A stretch of DNA of 64,000 nt from Casuarina equisetifolia (taxonomy: Eukaryota; Streptophyta; Magnoliopsida; Fagales; Casuarinaceae), in contig CM052356.1 in NCBI GenBank assembly GCA_028551475.1, forward strand, positions 30,779,884-30,843,883. The letters are read 5' to 3'. Below are positions 47,229 to 59,322 of the stretch, in pieces. The translations under genes were made by a program, and so were the position numbers. Under the pieces are notes generated by a model. It was not told the origin of the DNA, did not search any database, and was given only the letters and a program-made list of their open reading frames with translations. Numbering within the stretch: the stretch's first letter is position 1; each line of letters begins with the position of its first letter.

Positions 47229-49811
47229 TAAATTAATGTTTTAAAATTGAGACACTTTTTTATTTGGTAAACAGTTTATACTAGTAATAATTGTAAAAAT
47301 GTAGTTATCAATTTGACTAATATTAAGATGCTCCAACACGTAACCCGATCTACCTACCAACTATCTTTTTCATCAAAGTTACAAGTTAATTGCACATTTG
47401 GAAAATTGTTAAGTGTTTGAGAATATTTATGAAGTCGGTTGCGACAAGTTGAATAAATATATTTTTTATTTTTAAAAATGAAAGATTAAATTAACTTGTT
47501 GAAAAACTTGAAGAAACTTAGTTACCACAAGAATCTTTGAACCATTTACGTATTTGTATACAATCATAATATGAAATTTTAGTTTAACTGAGTGAGTGAA
47601 TGATGCATAGTTTTGCACATTAAAAGTAAAACAATGTCCTTTTGCTTTGGAATGTATATGAAACATATTGTACATTCACTTAGTAAATAACACAATTTGG
47701 ATATCACTCGATTATGCTTGTTTAGCCTTTAGTCGATGTGAATCTGTTTAAATTTGACTAAGAAGAAAGATGAAGAGCATCCTTGCTAAAATTCAATGAA
47801 AATAATGGCAAACTATGTTGATTATATTAGTGCCACATTAACATAGATTTGAATTTGATTGTTTTTTAACCAAACTCAAATAAGATTGAATCATAATTAA
47901 ATAAGATTGAATCAAAGATAAGATAAGATTGATCTAATCTTCCAGTTGATATTTTCGAGAAAGGGACGATTGTTCACATTGTGTAGAAGACGGACGCACC
48001 TAGGATTGATGTGTCCCCGGACACTGATGCTACCGCAAACACAATGATTCTTGCTGATGTGCTGCTGACTTAGGTACCAATGAGACATTGTTCACTAATA
48101 AGTTGCCACATGTGACAATGAACGTAAGATTTTATTTTCTATGTACTATTTTTTTTTTTCATGCTTCTACTTTGTATGATTTACTTAACTTCTTGGGTTC
48201 TGAAAGTCTAACACTTCATCTTATTCTTTTGATAAAAATAAAAAACTCTTGGGTTTCCTAGCAATGTCGTACCCCATGCCGCTCGAAGCATCCATCGAGC
48301 CTGCAAAAACCCTCCATTCTATATAATTCGAACTCCTTGTAGATCACGACTATCAAACATTCAACCACGAATTTTCTAGCCGAATCCGCCCGGCCAAACG
48401 TGAATTTCAAAGCACAAACAAGAGAATAATCAAACATGGCACGAACCCTAACATTGTGTGGAAGTCAAACCCGACAGGAGGTGAGTTTTCCCTTTTGATA
48501 TATATTGTTGATTGATCAAATTCACAAATGGTATGCCGTGGTTATCATTAAAAAATGCTTGGCTAAAGAAGATTCGTCTCCTTTATTAACCCTTTGTATA
48601 TTGAATATTGATTGATTATTTGACCACCTAGAATATACTTTTTAGATGATGATTATAACGCGGAAAGGAAGGGAATGGTAATGAAGTTTCTTCCTTGTCT
48701 TATTTGTTCATTTGCCGTCCCGAAATTGGAGTTTACCGAGAAAAGAATTCGGTAATAACCACGACTTTCTCTGCAACAAATGCAGCAAACAAGTCCAATT
48801 GGAATTACTCAATATGGTACATTGTTTTTAACACGTCTTCCTACCTCGAATTTGAAAAGATATTTTCCACAAAGATTAAAATCCACATGGGGCACAAAAG
48901 AAAGGCTGCAAAATGGACCGAGTCTTCGTCAATATGGAGGCAGCTCAAGCTTCCAATCGGAGCTGTCTGCGACACAAATGGAGAGAAAGAATGATGCCAA
49001 AACACCGAGACAACAGCGGGCCAATGCGTCGAGGCTTTGGAGTTGCGTCCATGATCCTCCATGTGCCCTCAATTTAAATTTCTCAAAGAATGGACAAAAA
49101 ATACACATTCTTGTTGGTCTCTTTGCTTAAAAAATTATATAACATACAGTAGGTTGGGAAAAAAAAATAAAAAAAACACAAGTGCTATTGTTTGTTTATA
49201 ATAATCAGAATGACATAAATTATTCTATTTATGCAATATTTAACTACAAAAACTGATCTCGAATTCATTAGTTAATTTTGAGTTAGAGTTCTTGACATAT
49301 ACTAATTCAATATCCAAATCAAATTTGAAATAAAAGATATAGTTTAAGGACTTCCTTTTAAATATTCTTTCAGAAATTGATTGGATCCATGGGAATCTCT
49401 GCTTCCTCTGAGCAAAGACGGCTACAGGGTTGGTCGGAGTCTGGTTGCCCACGAAAAGAACAAGAGCAAAAACAAGAAGAGTGTGAAGAATAGTGTAACG
49501 CTTATTCGCCCAGGTCGTCGACGTTAAGTCTTGGTGCTCTTCGTCCCCTCACGTTCATGTACGTAATTTTTCTTTCTTCCTTTACTAGACGCAAGAAAAA
49601 TTACTTTCAATAAACGAAGACTTCCCCAGTTGACTCGTTCGTGTTAGAAGAGATCCTGCGACCTCCCATGGTGACCCTCTGAATCAAGGGAGCCCCAATT
49701 AGTCTTTCTTTCTTTCTCTCTCCTCTCCTAAGTTCATAAGTTTTGACGGGTACCCTTCAAGTATTTTATTTGAATGGCCAACGAGGAAAGAGCCAGCTTC
49801 GGTTTTGATCA
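47229..49811. other. Intergenic DNA upstream of the glycosyltransferase gene
   Basis: AT-rich to 48,240; then a less AT-rich stretch (48,250-48,490) with a short frame from ATG at 48436 ending at a donor-like GAG/GTGAGT, and overlapping frames at 48,695-49,130. None shows a family or continues into a second exon I can see. The last 300 bases are the likely promoter of the next gene. Confidence 0.35.
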
Positions 49812-49818
49812 TATAAAA
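49812..49818 (+). promoter_or_regulatory. Candidate TATA box of the glycosyltransferase gene
   Basis: TATAAAA lies 67 bases before the start codon, predicting transcription from about 49,845. Sequence and spacing fit. Confidence 0.55.
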
Positions 49819-49878
49819 TGACATTGGAAGATCAAGGTGAAGAAACCAGCTACGGAATTCTAGGAATAGCCACCAGGG

Positions 49879-52800
49879 ATGACCAATTCGTTGCCTTTCC
49901 CTGACGCCGGCAATGACAGCAAGCCATGGAAGTTGGGCTGCAACAATCTCGTTCCCGTACGGGTCGCTAAGTATGTGCTTCTACTGGTCGGAGTTGCAGT
50001 CTTGGGCGTGGTTATCTACAATACCGCCGACCCTTTCGGATTCATTCCCGGCTCTTTCTACTCACCGGCTCCGGTGAGTTACTTCTGCTTTGGTCTAAAT
50101 CAACTTTCTTTTTGCTTCCAACTATGCATCTTTGAGTAGTGGTAGCACTGTTCCTGCAATGGATTGTTCTTTCCAAAGACCTTTTTTTTTTTTTTTGGGA
50201 AAAAAGAAACCTTTTTCTGAGAGCTTTTCATGGAGATTTTGAAGCCCTTTGCTCGCCTAACACCATGAGTGGCTCTGCTTCTGCCGAGCACTGTTTCAAG
50301 GCTTCTCTTTTTGGTCTTTTCGACTTTTGATTGCAGTCAAAAAAGCTTTTCTTCTTTTCCTGTGGGGATAAACAAGTGCTGTTGTTCCTCTTTTGTGTGG
50401 ACAGCAATTAATTCAACATCAAACTCAATTGTTCCAACACTTTACTGTTCTGCTGAGACGTATAAATCTTGAGAAAATTGTTCATGCTATTACTTTTAAG
50501 TTTTTTATTTCTTGTTTTATACTCCACATGATGCTTTGGATTAGGTTGCTGGAGTTTTACTAAGAAAAGGGCTGAAAAGGTTTCTTCTTCGAATATTCTA
50601 AAAGGAGGGTCAACAATAATGAGCTTTACAAGATCATAACACCCACTGAAATCACGAGTTCATAAAATCACTTTAATGGCGATTAAATCTACATGTCTCC
50701 CATAATATCCAAGTTTTCTTTTTTAAAGGCCTAAGTTTTGTTCTTCTTTTCTCTCTTTACCATGAAAACTGACCTCCATGGCTGTGGAGGTCTACCGAGA
50801 AGACAGAAGAGGAGGTGGGAGGGACAGTAAAGAAAGAGGGAGAAAGAGGGAGAAAGAGGAGAGAAGAAAGTAACATTAAAATTAAGGTCTTAAAATTAAA
50901 TATAGAAGGAATACTGATGTATTCAAGTTGATCTGAGATAAAGTACATGATTCCATCTGAAACGAATCCCTGCTTCGTCTTTCCAAAGCTTTTTAATTTA
51001 ATGAAAAGGGTGTTTGCAGTGTGTTGGAATCAGAGCATGGAATTTACGCCTAATTTTATTCTGACATATAAAAGGCAAACCGTGAAGAATCAAGCTACAG
51101 TCTCTAAATGTTCCCTTTTCGTTTAGCTTTTGCTCCTTTCTTGTTATGGGATTTCTGGGTATTACTTGGAATTCCACTAAGCATAAAAAATTTCAAGTTG
51201 TTAAATTCTAAATTTAGGTGAGGTCATACATATATAGTGCCTTTCATTTTCTTTCTCCTTTTCCTCCCTTCCAATCACCAATAATCTATCAGTTATCTTC
51301 TTCCATTGGTGCCGAAGAATTTGATGCCGATCGTACAAAGTTCAAGCCAAACACAAATGTCCAACTTGTGGGTCAATTCCCACACCGTTGATGCCTTCGT
51401 TTATCAAAAACCCACCCTGTTTTGTCTTTAATAGATGGCTTATTTTTCCACTTGTTTAATGATCTCCACCGAACACCTGCAAGTGATACGCACAGTCTGA
51501 AGCTAATACATCTCGAAATCGACAAATCAAGAGTCATGTTGTTGATATGGACTGCAACAAAAGATAATCGAAGATGAATCAAGAATAATATTTTTGGTTG
51601 TTAATGTTGGTTATGTAAGATTTGCTGATAAGCATGTTTTGCTTTGTTCTCTTTTTTCATCACTACCTGCTTTGAAAATATAGAAAGAGGAAGAATATTC
51701 CTTAGCATTTTTTAAAAAATAGTAATTTTCTTGTACTGTTAATATTATTGTTAAAAATAGTGATTATTTTACATTGTTAATATTTCAGTTTAATAATAAT
51801 TATTTTATATCTTTAATATGTTAATCTTTTATCTTTCTTATATATTTAGTCGTCTTTTTCTTTTAGCATCTAGTTTGAAGAAATTTCTAATAATTCCAAT
51901 CAAAGTAACCATCGCTGCTTAAATGTTATGATCAATTGTTCCCATAATTAATATGTTTTCATTTGTTTCCCATATTTTGTTCACTATGTTAGGGACAAGT
52001 CGAACTGGAAACTGTTCTAAAAGATGCGTCCATGAAGGACCGAATCGTTATCTTGACAACCTTAAACGATGCATGGGCAGAACCTGGCTCTATGTTTGAT
52101 CTCTTTCTCGAGAGTTTTCGTATTGGGAATGGGACACAGAAGCTTTTGAAGCACTTGGTAGTGATATGCTTGGACCAAAAGGCATATAAACGTTGCTTGT
52201 CTTTGCACCCTCATTGTTACGACTTCGAGAGTACAGGAACCAATTTTGCTCGTGAGGCTTCGTTCATGACTCCAACATACTTGGAGATGATGTGGGCAAG
52301 GATTGATTTTTTGGCTTCTGTCCTTGAGAAGGGATACGACTTTGTTTTCACGGTAATCTCTTCTCTTTCTGTCTTGTTTGCAGAAGTAATGATTTCCGGT
52401 TCTGTGGATTGATTAAGGTAGGACAGGGTCAATATGTACCATACATTGTCCAATTTTTCCGGTTTTCTAAACTAGTTTTTAAGAAAAAAAAAAAGTAGTC
52501 TACGAACAAGTATATATGTATTTTTTTCCTAATTTGCATAAAGATTTCAAATTCTAGTGTTGACATATTTTTTTACTATGTGATTACCAGGATACTGATG
52601 TAATGTGGCTTCAAGATCCATTCCAACGCTTTTATGCGGATGCAGATTTTCAAATTGCTTGTGATCAGTACAATGGTAACTCGTACGATAAGAATAATGC
52701 TCCAAATGGAGGATTTACCTATGTGAAGTCCAACCATCGGACAATTGAATTTTACAAGTTTTGGTACAAGTCCAGAGAAGCTTATCCCAGCAAGCATGAC

Positions 52801-53072
52801 CAAGATGTACTGAACCAGATCAAAAATCACCCGTTCCTCACGAAGATTGGATTGCAAATGAGGTTTCTCGATACTAATTATTTTGGTGGCTTCTGTTCAC
52901 CTAGTCACAACTTTAACCTTGTTTGCACAATGCATGCCAATTGCTGCATTGGTCTTCAAAACAAAATTTACGACCTTAAACTTCTACTTGAGGATTGGAA
53001 AAGATTTATGTCATTAGCCCCAGATAAGAAGGCAGCACCACCCTTTTCATGGTCTGTTCCACAAAAATGCAG
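49879..53072 (+). CDS. DUF271/GT77-type nucleotide-diphospho-sugar transferase (At4g15970-like), 3' end not found
   Basis: Three exons in frame, 49879-50073, 51993-52352 and 52591-53072, give 345 codons plus two bases. The product looks like a type II Golgi protein: a short cytosolic tail, then a membrane anchor (YVLLLVGVAVLGVVIYNTA, residues 33-51), a stem, and a catalytic domain. The domain includes IVILTTLNDAWAEPGSMFDL, LVVICLDQKAYKRC, FTPTY-like FMTPTYLEMMWARI, and the metal/nucleotide-binding DxD as DTDVMWLQDPF. These are typical of DUF271 proteins related to the GT77 arabinosyl/xylosyl transferases; donor and acceptor cannot be read. Exon 3 ends KC-AG before GTATAT, so a last exon is needed. 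Reading through meets a stop within about 15 codons. The Copia element begins 0.86 kb downstream, so the end may be lost, very short, or beyond it. Confidence 0.82.
50074..51992 (+). other. Intron 1 of the glycosyltransferase gene
   Basis: A 1.9-kb GT-AG intron with no exon-like block; it contains a purine-rich stretch (50,810-50,870) made of GAGGGAGAAA repeats. Confidence 0.75.
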
Positions 53073-53110
53073 GTATATTATGTTGTGCTTTCAAGTCTTT
53101 TACATAATTG

Positions 53111-53411
53111 TTAGAACCTTAAGTATTATTATCGTGTCAAAAATAATTGTTGTTAGTGCAGCACATATCCTGTTCTTTAAACATTCTCAGCAATAATGCT
53201 TGTAGACTTGTTGGCCACTTGGTACCTACACACACAACCCACCAAGCACAGCAATTCCCTCCCATGTGATCCACTTTGATACTATTTATTAAGATCTTTA
53301 GGTACTAACATTGTATCAAAAGTAATTACATTATTGTTAGTGAGGCAGAAGCTCTATTCCTTAAGCATCCTCAACAATAGTGTTTATGGACTTTCTGATC
53401 ACTCGGGGTAC
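53111..53411 (+). repeat. Tandem pair of about 110-bp related segments
   Basis: Copies at about 53111-53224 and 53289-53411 share TTA.GATCTTTA-like starts, GT.TCAAAA.TAATT, TTGTTAGTG, TCTTTAA.CATCCTCA.CAATA.TG and a CACTTGG/CACTCGGGGTAC end. They lie between the glycosyltransferase and the Copia element and look like old mobile-element or LTR remnants. Confidence 0.6.
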
Positions 53412-53929
53412 GCCCAAGACAACTTGCTAAGTCCAACAATAATTTGATTTGAAAAAGGAAAAAATATATAATTATTAAGTTGATCGATTCTTATGTTTCT
53501 TGGTTTTCTCCCTGTCATGTGGCCATTGTCATCGAAGAGGATCCTTTGGGCGTTGACAAGAAAGAAGCCTCGAGAAGGCATGCTGATGAATGACAATGCA
53601 TCTACACTAATGGAGATTTAGATAAGGTAAATGGAGCTAAATTAGTTTCAATTGTTAGCCAACGCAATGGGAAAGATGGGCACATCCAAACTCCCGACAG
53701 ACAGTCCAACAATTTTTCACGAAGACAGGAAGGTCAATGGCAAGACAAGTGGCTTTTTTGATTTTGCAAGATATGTACAAAGGTTACATGTTGTTTCGAA
53801 CTTATTGTTCTTTTTTTTTTTTAATTCTTTTAATAATGAATAGCTTATACATGAGAGGTACATAGTTATTGTTAGAAAAATCATTTTTTCTTTAAAATTA
53901 ACTTATAAGGAAGAATACAATTTGTTAAT

Positions 53930-54143
53930 TATCAAAATAGAGAGAGCACGAGTGGGAGAAATTCTGCGTATTGATATTGCAGTAACTAATTACATAGACT
54001 CAGCATGTATATATACAGGATTGGACCTACCTATACATAGAAAATCTAATAATTACATATATTCAGAATATATTTACATTAAATCTGAATATTCTCTATG
54101 GTTGGCAATATTGGTATTTGGCAACGTAATATTCTCATCAACA
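53930..54143 (-). repeat. 3' LTR of the Copia element
   Basis: 214 bp, the same length as the 5' LTR, with about ten substitutions and no indels. It begins TGTTGATGAG in element orientation, right after the polypurine tract. Confidence 0.95.
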
Positions 54144-54155
54144 CTCCCCTCAAGC
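54144..54155 (-). other. Polypurine tract of the Copia element
   Basis: GCTTGAGGGGAG on the minus strand sits immediately before the 3' LTR (TGTTG), as expected for the plus-strand priming site. Confidence 0.85.
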
Positions 54156-55575
54156 CGGAGATTTGAACAAATCAAATACTCTAAGCTTGGAGAGAAGATG
54201 CCAATGTTGCTTGCTGCATAGTGCCTTTGTGAACATATCCGCCAGTTGTTCTCTAATGGAAACATAACGTGTGGCAATGATTCCATGCTGTAATTTTTCT
54301 CTAACATAATGACAATTGACCTCAATATGCTTCGTTCTTTCATGGAAAATCGGATTTGCTTTGTTATCATAGAATAGGAGTGCTGGTTGTCGAAGATAAA
54401 AACCAAAATCTTTGAGTAATCCCACGAGCCATACTATTTCACATTACCTACATAGCTCGATATTCTGCTTCGGCAGATGACAAAGAAACAATGGGTTGCT
54501 TCTTTGATCGCCAAGATATCAATGAGTCTCCAAGCATTATGCAGAAACCTGTAGTGGATCGTCGTGTCATGGGGCAAGTGCTATAGTCTGAGTCACAGAA
54601 AGCTTTAAGCTCCAATTTGGATGATGTGGGGAACGTAAGGCCAAGACCTGGACAACTCTTCAAGTATCTAATCACTCTCATGGCTGCTTCCATGTGGGAT
54701 TGCTTAGGTGCATGCATGAATTGGCTGAGTAATTGTACCAAGAATGTGATGTCAGGTCGAGTAAGGGTTAAATATATTAATCTGCCCACAAGTCTCTGAT
54801 AAACCGATGGGTCGTCAAGTGGTAGATCATGATTGTGTTCTGGTGAGCTAGCATCATATTCAACACTTGTGAATTTCTTGTTCTGCTCCATAGGAATTAG
54901 TGAAGGTTTTGAGCCTGCTAATCCGGCTTCAAAAATAAGCTCCAAGGTGTATTTACGTTGACTGAGAGAAATCCCATGTGGTGAGCGAGCAATCTCGATA
55001 CCAAGGAAGAACTTGGAATGTCCAAGATCTTTTATGAAAAAAGTAAAATTCAGATAGTTCTTCAAGTTAGAGATAGCTACTTGATTATTTCCTGTAATGA
55101 GGATATCATTGACATAAATAAGTAGGGTAGTGAAAGAATTACCCTAAGATCGGACAAAGAGAGAATAGTCATGCCAGGATTGTTGAAAACCATAGGTAGT
55201 GAGAGCAATAGTGAATTTAGCATCCTACTAGTGAGATGCTTGCTTCAACCTATATAAGGATTTTTGCAATTGACAAGCCAGACCCTCCCCCTAATTACGA
55301 AATTCGGGGGGAAGAGCCATATATGCTTCCTCATGAAGATACCCATAAAGCAATGCATTTTGAACATCCATCTGAAATAAGGGCTAATGATGGACAACAA
55401 CAATGGTGATGAGAAGCTGAACAGTGTCATGTTTAGCAATAGGAGAAAAAGTATCCTAGTAATCAAATCCTTCCTGCTGGCTATACCCTTTGGCCACAAG
55501 ACGGGCCTTGTAGCGCTCAACAGAACCATCAGCACAATATTTCACCTTGTACACCCATTTACAACCAATTAAACG
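54150..55575 (-). pseudogene. Copia reverse transcriptase and RNase H remnant
   Basis: 55,070-55,575 is reverse transcriptase interrupted by several in-frame stops. The catalytic box reads YVNDILI instead of the family's YVDD, so one metal-binding Asp is replaced by Asn. 54448-55065 is open and carries LGIEI, TRPDITF, the RNase H block SDYSTCPMTRRSTTGFC and SSAEAEYRAM. A frame break near 54,440 separates it from the terminal [17 protein letters not shown] and [10 protein letters not shown] parts. Clearly non-functional. Confidence 0.9.
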
Positions 55576-57426
55576 TCAACCAAGAGGAAGAGTGATCACA
55601 TCCCAAGTGTGATTTGCCTCTAAAGTAGCAATCTCATGATCCATGGCAACAACCCAATTATGATCCTTAATAGCCTCATGGAAAAAATAGGGTTCGGGAA
55701 TGGCAGAGATAGAGGCAACGAAATGTTGGTGATGAGGGTTGCAATGGTGAAGAGAAACATAATTAGAGATAGGATATAGGGAATTAGAATTAGAAGAAGG
55801 TAAGGTGGGACAAAGATAATCAGTGGTCCAAATGGGAGGTTTGGTAAGGCGGGTGGAACGACGAGGAAGAGGAGAAGAGGAAGGTGGAGAGGTTGATGCC
55901 GGAGGTAGGGAGGGGTCAGGGGAAGGTGGATTGGTAGTCATAGGGATATTGGGAGTAGAAAAGGGTATGGTGGAGGTAGTGAGAGGAAGAGGCTCAGGAG
56001 AAATGGGGTCAGGTAAAATAAGGTCATCCAAAGGGAAAGAGGAAGGAAAGTAGGATTCCATAGGAGGGACGATGGGAGCCGACGAGCGAGCAAGGCAGTC
56101 AGGGGACGAAAGTTCTTGCAAAGCAAAAGGAAAAACATCTTCGCAAAAAATGACATTGTGACAGACAAAAATTTTACGAGTAACAAGATTGTAAAGTTTG
56201 TAGCTCTTTTGATAAGATGGATAACCAAGGAAAACACAAGGAAGGGCACGGGGACTGAATTTGTCACGAGTACCGAGAGTAGTGGCAAAACATTGGCAAC
56301 CAAAAACACGGAGGTGGTCAGGGAGTGGAGGTTTGCCAAAAAGACGTTCATAAGGAGTGATCCCACTAAGGGGAGAGGAAGGGAGACGATTGATGAGGTA
56401 GGTTGCAATAAGAATATACTCACCCCAAAAACGAAGGGGGAGATGAGATTGAAAAAGTAAAGCACGAACAACGTCTAAGAGATGACGATGCTTGTGCTCA
56501 ACGATGTAATTTTGTTGAGGAGTATAGACACACGAGCTTTCATGAAGAATGCCTTGAGAACGAAGAAAGGAAGAGCATTCAGAGAAAAAAAATTCGGTGC
56601 CATTGTCAGAGCGGATACGTTTGACAATAGAACCAAATTGAGTGCGAACCATAGAGAGAAAAATTTGAATTTTTGAAAAGACTTGGCTTTTAAATTGGAG
56701 AAGAAAAGTCCAAGTAACACGAGATAAATCATCCACAATGGTTAAAAAATAGCGAGCACCATCATGGGTGGGGTGTTTGTGAGGTCCCCATACATCCATG
56801 TGAATGAGTTCAAAAATATTACGCATGGCAGAGTTGCTTGAAGGAAAAGGCATACGAGTTTTTTTGGCGAGCAGACAAATGTCACAAGTGAAAAAATTCA
56901 TACAAGAAATAACGTGACCATTTGTGAGATATGATTTTAAAGAGGAATGGCCAAGTCGTTTGTGCCAAAGGGAATAATTGTTATTGGAAGAAATAAAATT
57001 GCAAACAAGAGTCTGCTGTTTATTACAAGAAATAGATGAAAACGAAGATAAATAACGTAAACAAACGGAATGAAAAGATGGCGGGATATCATGGCATAAA
57101 AAATAAAGTCCCCTTTCAGCCTTGCCGAGCCCCATCAGCGCCCCAGTCGTATGGTCTTGGAAAACATAGAATTGATCGAAAAAAATTGTAACGCAATTAT
57201 TATCATGGGTTAGTTTATGAATAGATAAGAGGTTATGCCTAAAACGAGGGGCAAAAAGGATATTTTTCAAATGTAAATGAGGGTTGGGTTGAAAATGACT
57301 TATATGGGTAACGAGGCTACGGGTTTGATAAGGTAAACGAATAAATAGAGGAGATGCACATGGATGATAATTATGTAAAAGATGAAAATTACAAGTAATG
57401 TGGTTACTGGCCCCTGAATCGATAAT
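55576..57426 (-). pseudogene. Copia protease-integrase remnant
   Basis: Just after the stop at 57428 a protease-like IIDSGASNHI is readable. From 57270 a 564-codon block contains the GAG-pre-integrase HKRLGHSSL and C-x2-C (CDICLLAKKTRMPF). It also contains the integrase core: HMDVWGP, IVDDLSRVTWTFLL, SDNGTEF, and YTPQQN with the last acidic residue (VEHKHRHL). It is open for its whole length and ends at an in-frame stop before the reverse transcriptase. Confidence 0.88.
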
Positions 57427-58844
57427 TCAATTAGATGAAAAAGAGTGAGGTGAAGAAATATTACCGGTGAAATTTGCACTGGCATCAGAAGGGCCTGGTT
57501 GATTGAAGAGGGCCATCAATTTTTGTTGTTGATCAGAGGTCAAATTAAGCCTAGTAGAGCTACCAATAACACTCCTAGGAGCAGGAGAAGTGAGGCCTAA
57601 TAGGCCCACACTAGGATAAGGAGGTGGGGATGGGCCGCTGGGAAAAGATAGCCCACTATGAGCATAGAGGGTGTCCGGGTGTTGCGGCCCAAAACCCAAC
57701 GGGTTGGAAGGGTCATCAAGAGCAGTATGATGGGCCATAGGATGAGGCCTAGTAGGCTTGCAGCGAGGCCCATTATGCTGTTTGGGCTTCCAGCCGGGTG
57801 GGTACCCAACAAGGAGGAAGCAGGACTCGTGAACATGGCCGAGATTTTTACAATAAGTATAGGTGATTTTGGAGCCTATGGAAGAATCAGACCTAGGGAA
57901 GCTGGATTTGTGAGAAGGGCGTCTAAGCCTGTGAGGGCCATATGGCTCGCCTGGCCTACTTGGCCACTTGGCCCGCCAGGCCCACGCGAAGCAGCAGGGA
58001 GCCCGAGCAGGGACTGCGACCCTCATCCAGAAGAACCTCCATTGCCGCCACCCACAAAGTTGCTGGTGCTGTGACGGAGGCAAGAGAAACTGGAAGCGTT
58101 GCCGGAGAGGCCGCCAAAGCCAAGACATTGCTAGAGTTCTTGCTTCGACATCGCGTAGGTTCGCTCCAGAGATGGCAGAGAGTCCCAAGAGAGAATGTTC
58201 GTGTGCATATTCATGAACTCATCTGGTAGGCCGTTGAGAAACTTCATCGATCGATTCTCTTTGGCGAGTTCACGAAGGCGATCATTGATGTTGCACGTAC
58301 AACCCTTACAAGAACACCGAACATAGGGCTATTGCGCGTCAAGATCTCCCCACAGATCGTGGAGATAGACATAGAAGCATGTTAGATCGTCATTGGTGCA
58401 GCCACCGGTGAGCTTAAGGTCAGCGATGGCTTGTTGAAGACCAAATCGTTGAGTGCTGGAGATTTTTTCAAATGAATCGCGCAATAGAGACCAAGCTTTC
58501 GTGACTGTTGGCTGATGAAGAATGATGCTCTCCAAGGACGAATCAACGGAGTTAATCAGCCAAGTTTTGACTGCATCGTGACATTGGTCCCAACGCTGCA
58601 CGTCCACGCCGTCGTTGTCCAGCCGAGAGAGAGAGCCGGTGAGGAAGCCTAGTTTATTTCGGGCAAGAAACACCGTGCGGATTTGGTTCGCCCATAAGTG
58701 ATAATTGCTCTCGCCGACCAAACGGCGAGAGATGATGCTGTCGGTTTGCAAGTCGGCAGCAGTAAGGAGGTAAGGGTCAGGAGAAAGGGTGGAAAAAGCA
58801 TTGCTGGCGGCAGAAGAAGTATTTGCGGTGGTCGGATTAGACAT
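57427..58844 (-). pseudogene. Copia gag and nucleocapsid remnant
   Basis: The first open block (58329-58844, 171 codons) starts MSNPTTANTSSAASNAFSTL and has the Copia gag pattern (RRLVGESNYHLWANQIRTVF, KAWSLLRDSFEKIS). It ends at a stop. The second block (57427-58188, another frame) carries a nucleocapsid zinc-knuckle-like CKNLGHVHESC and a proline-rich part, ending at a stop just before the protease block. The gag is therefore broken at least twice. Confidence 0.85.
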
Positions 58845-59095
58845 AGTGCGGCGGCTAGGGTTCGGGGGTAATTATGTGAATTCAGAGAGGGGAAAGGGCA
58901 AAATGGGTAAAACAGAGGAACCAGGTCAGTGTGAAGTCGAGTAGGGTAAAGGGAATAACGGGTCGGCGGTGGGGGAAGAAAGAGATAAAAGAACGGATGG
59001 GCAGGTAGGGTTTATGAAAAAAAAAACATTGCAATAGAATGAATCACTCGTGGAGGAAAAATTGCAGAAGCGAAAAAAAGAGCTCAGAATCGTTA

Positions 59096-59108
59096 GGCTT
59101 TGATACCA
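59096..59108 (-). other. Primer binding site (initiator-Met tRNA type)
   Basis: TGGTATCAAAGCC on the minus strand abuts the 5' LTR with no spacer. It matches the common plant Copia site TGGTATCAGAGC apart from one base, so the primer was probably tRNA-iMet. Confidence 0.85.
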
Positions 59109-59322
59109 TATCAAAATAGAGAGAGCACGAGTGGGAGAAATTCTGTGTATTGATATTGTAGTAACTAATTACATAGACTCAGCCTGTATATATACAGGAT
59201 TGGACCTACCTATACATGGAAAATCTAATAATTGCATATATTCAGAATATATTTACATTAAATCCGAATATTCTCTATGACTGACAATATTGGTATTTGG
59301 CAACGTAATATTCTCATTAACA
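59109..59322 (-). repeat. 5' LTR of the Copia element
   Basis: 214 bp. In element orientation it starts TGTTAATGAG and ends CTATTTTGATA. It contains a TATA-like TGTATATATACAGG, itself nearly palindromic, suited to the LTR promoter. It is directly followed by the primer binding site. Confidence 0.95.

Larger units (their letters stand above)
53930..59322 (-). mobile_element. Full-length Copia (Ty1-type) LTR retrotransposon, disabled
   Basis: The 5,393-bp element is flanked by a perfect 5-bp target duplication, TTAAT (53925-53929 and 59323-59327). It has two 214-bp LTRs, a primer binding site, a polypurine tract and gag-pol remnants in Copia order (gag, protease, integrase, reverse transcriptase, RNase H), all on the minus strand. 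The LTRs differ at about 10 of 214 positions. Several stops and frame breaks in gag-pol, and an altered catalytic motif, show it cannot act on its own. Confidence 0.95.

Noticed and set aside
48436-48480. Short exon starting MARTLTLCGSQTRQE before a GTGAGT donor
   Set aside because: No downstream exon or family supports it; 15 codons ending at a donor occur readily by chance.
54448-55065. Independent host gene for the 205-codon ORF
   Set aside because: The RNase H motifs and position between LTRs make it part of the Copia element.
55823-56460. Plus-strand ORFs rich in Gly, Glu and Arg within the Copia element
   Set aside because: They are antisense to the Pro/Ser-rich and integrase parts of pol.
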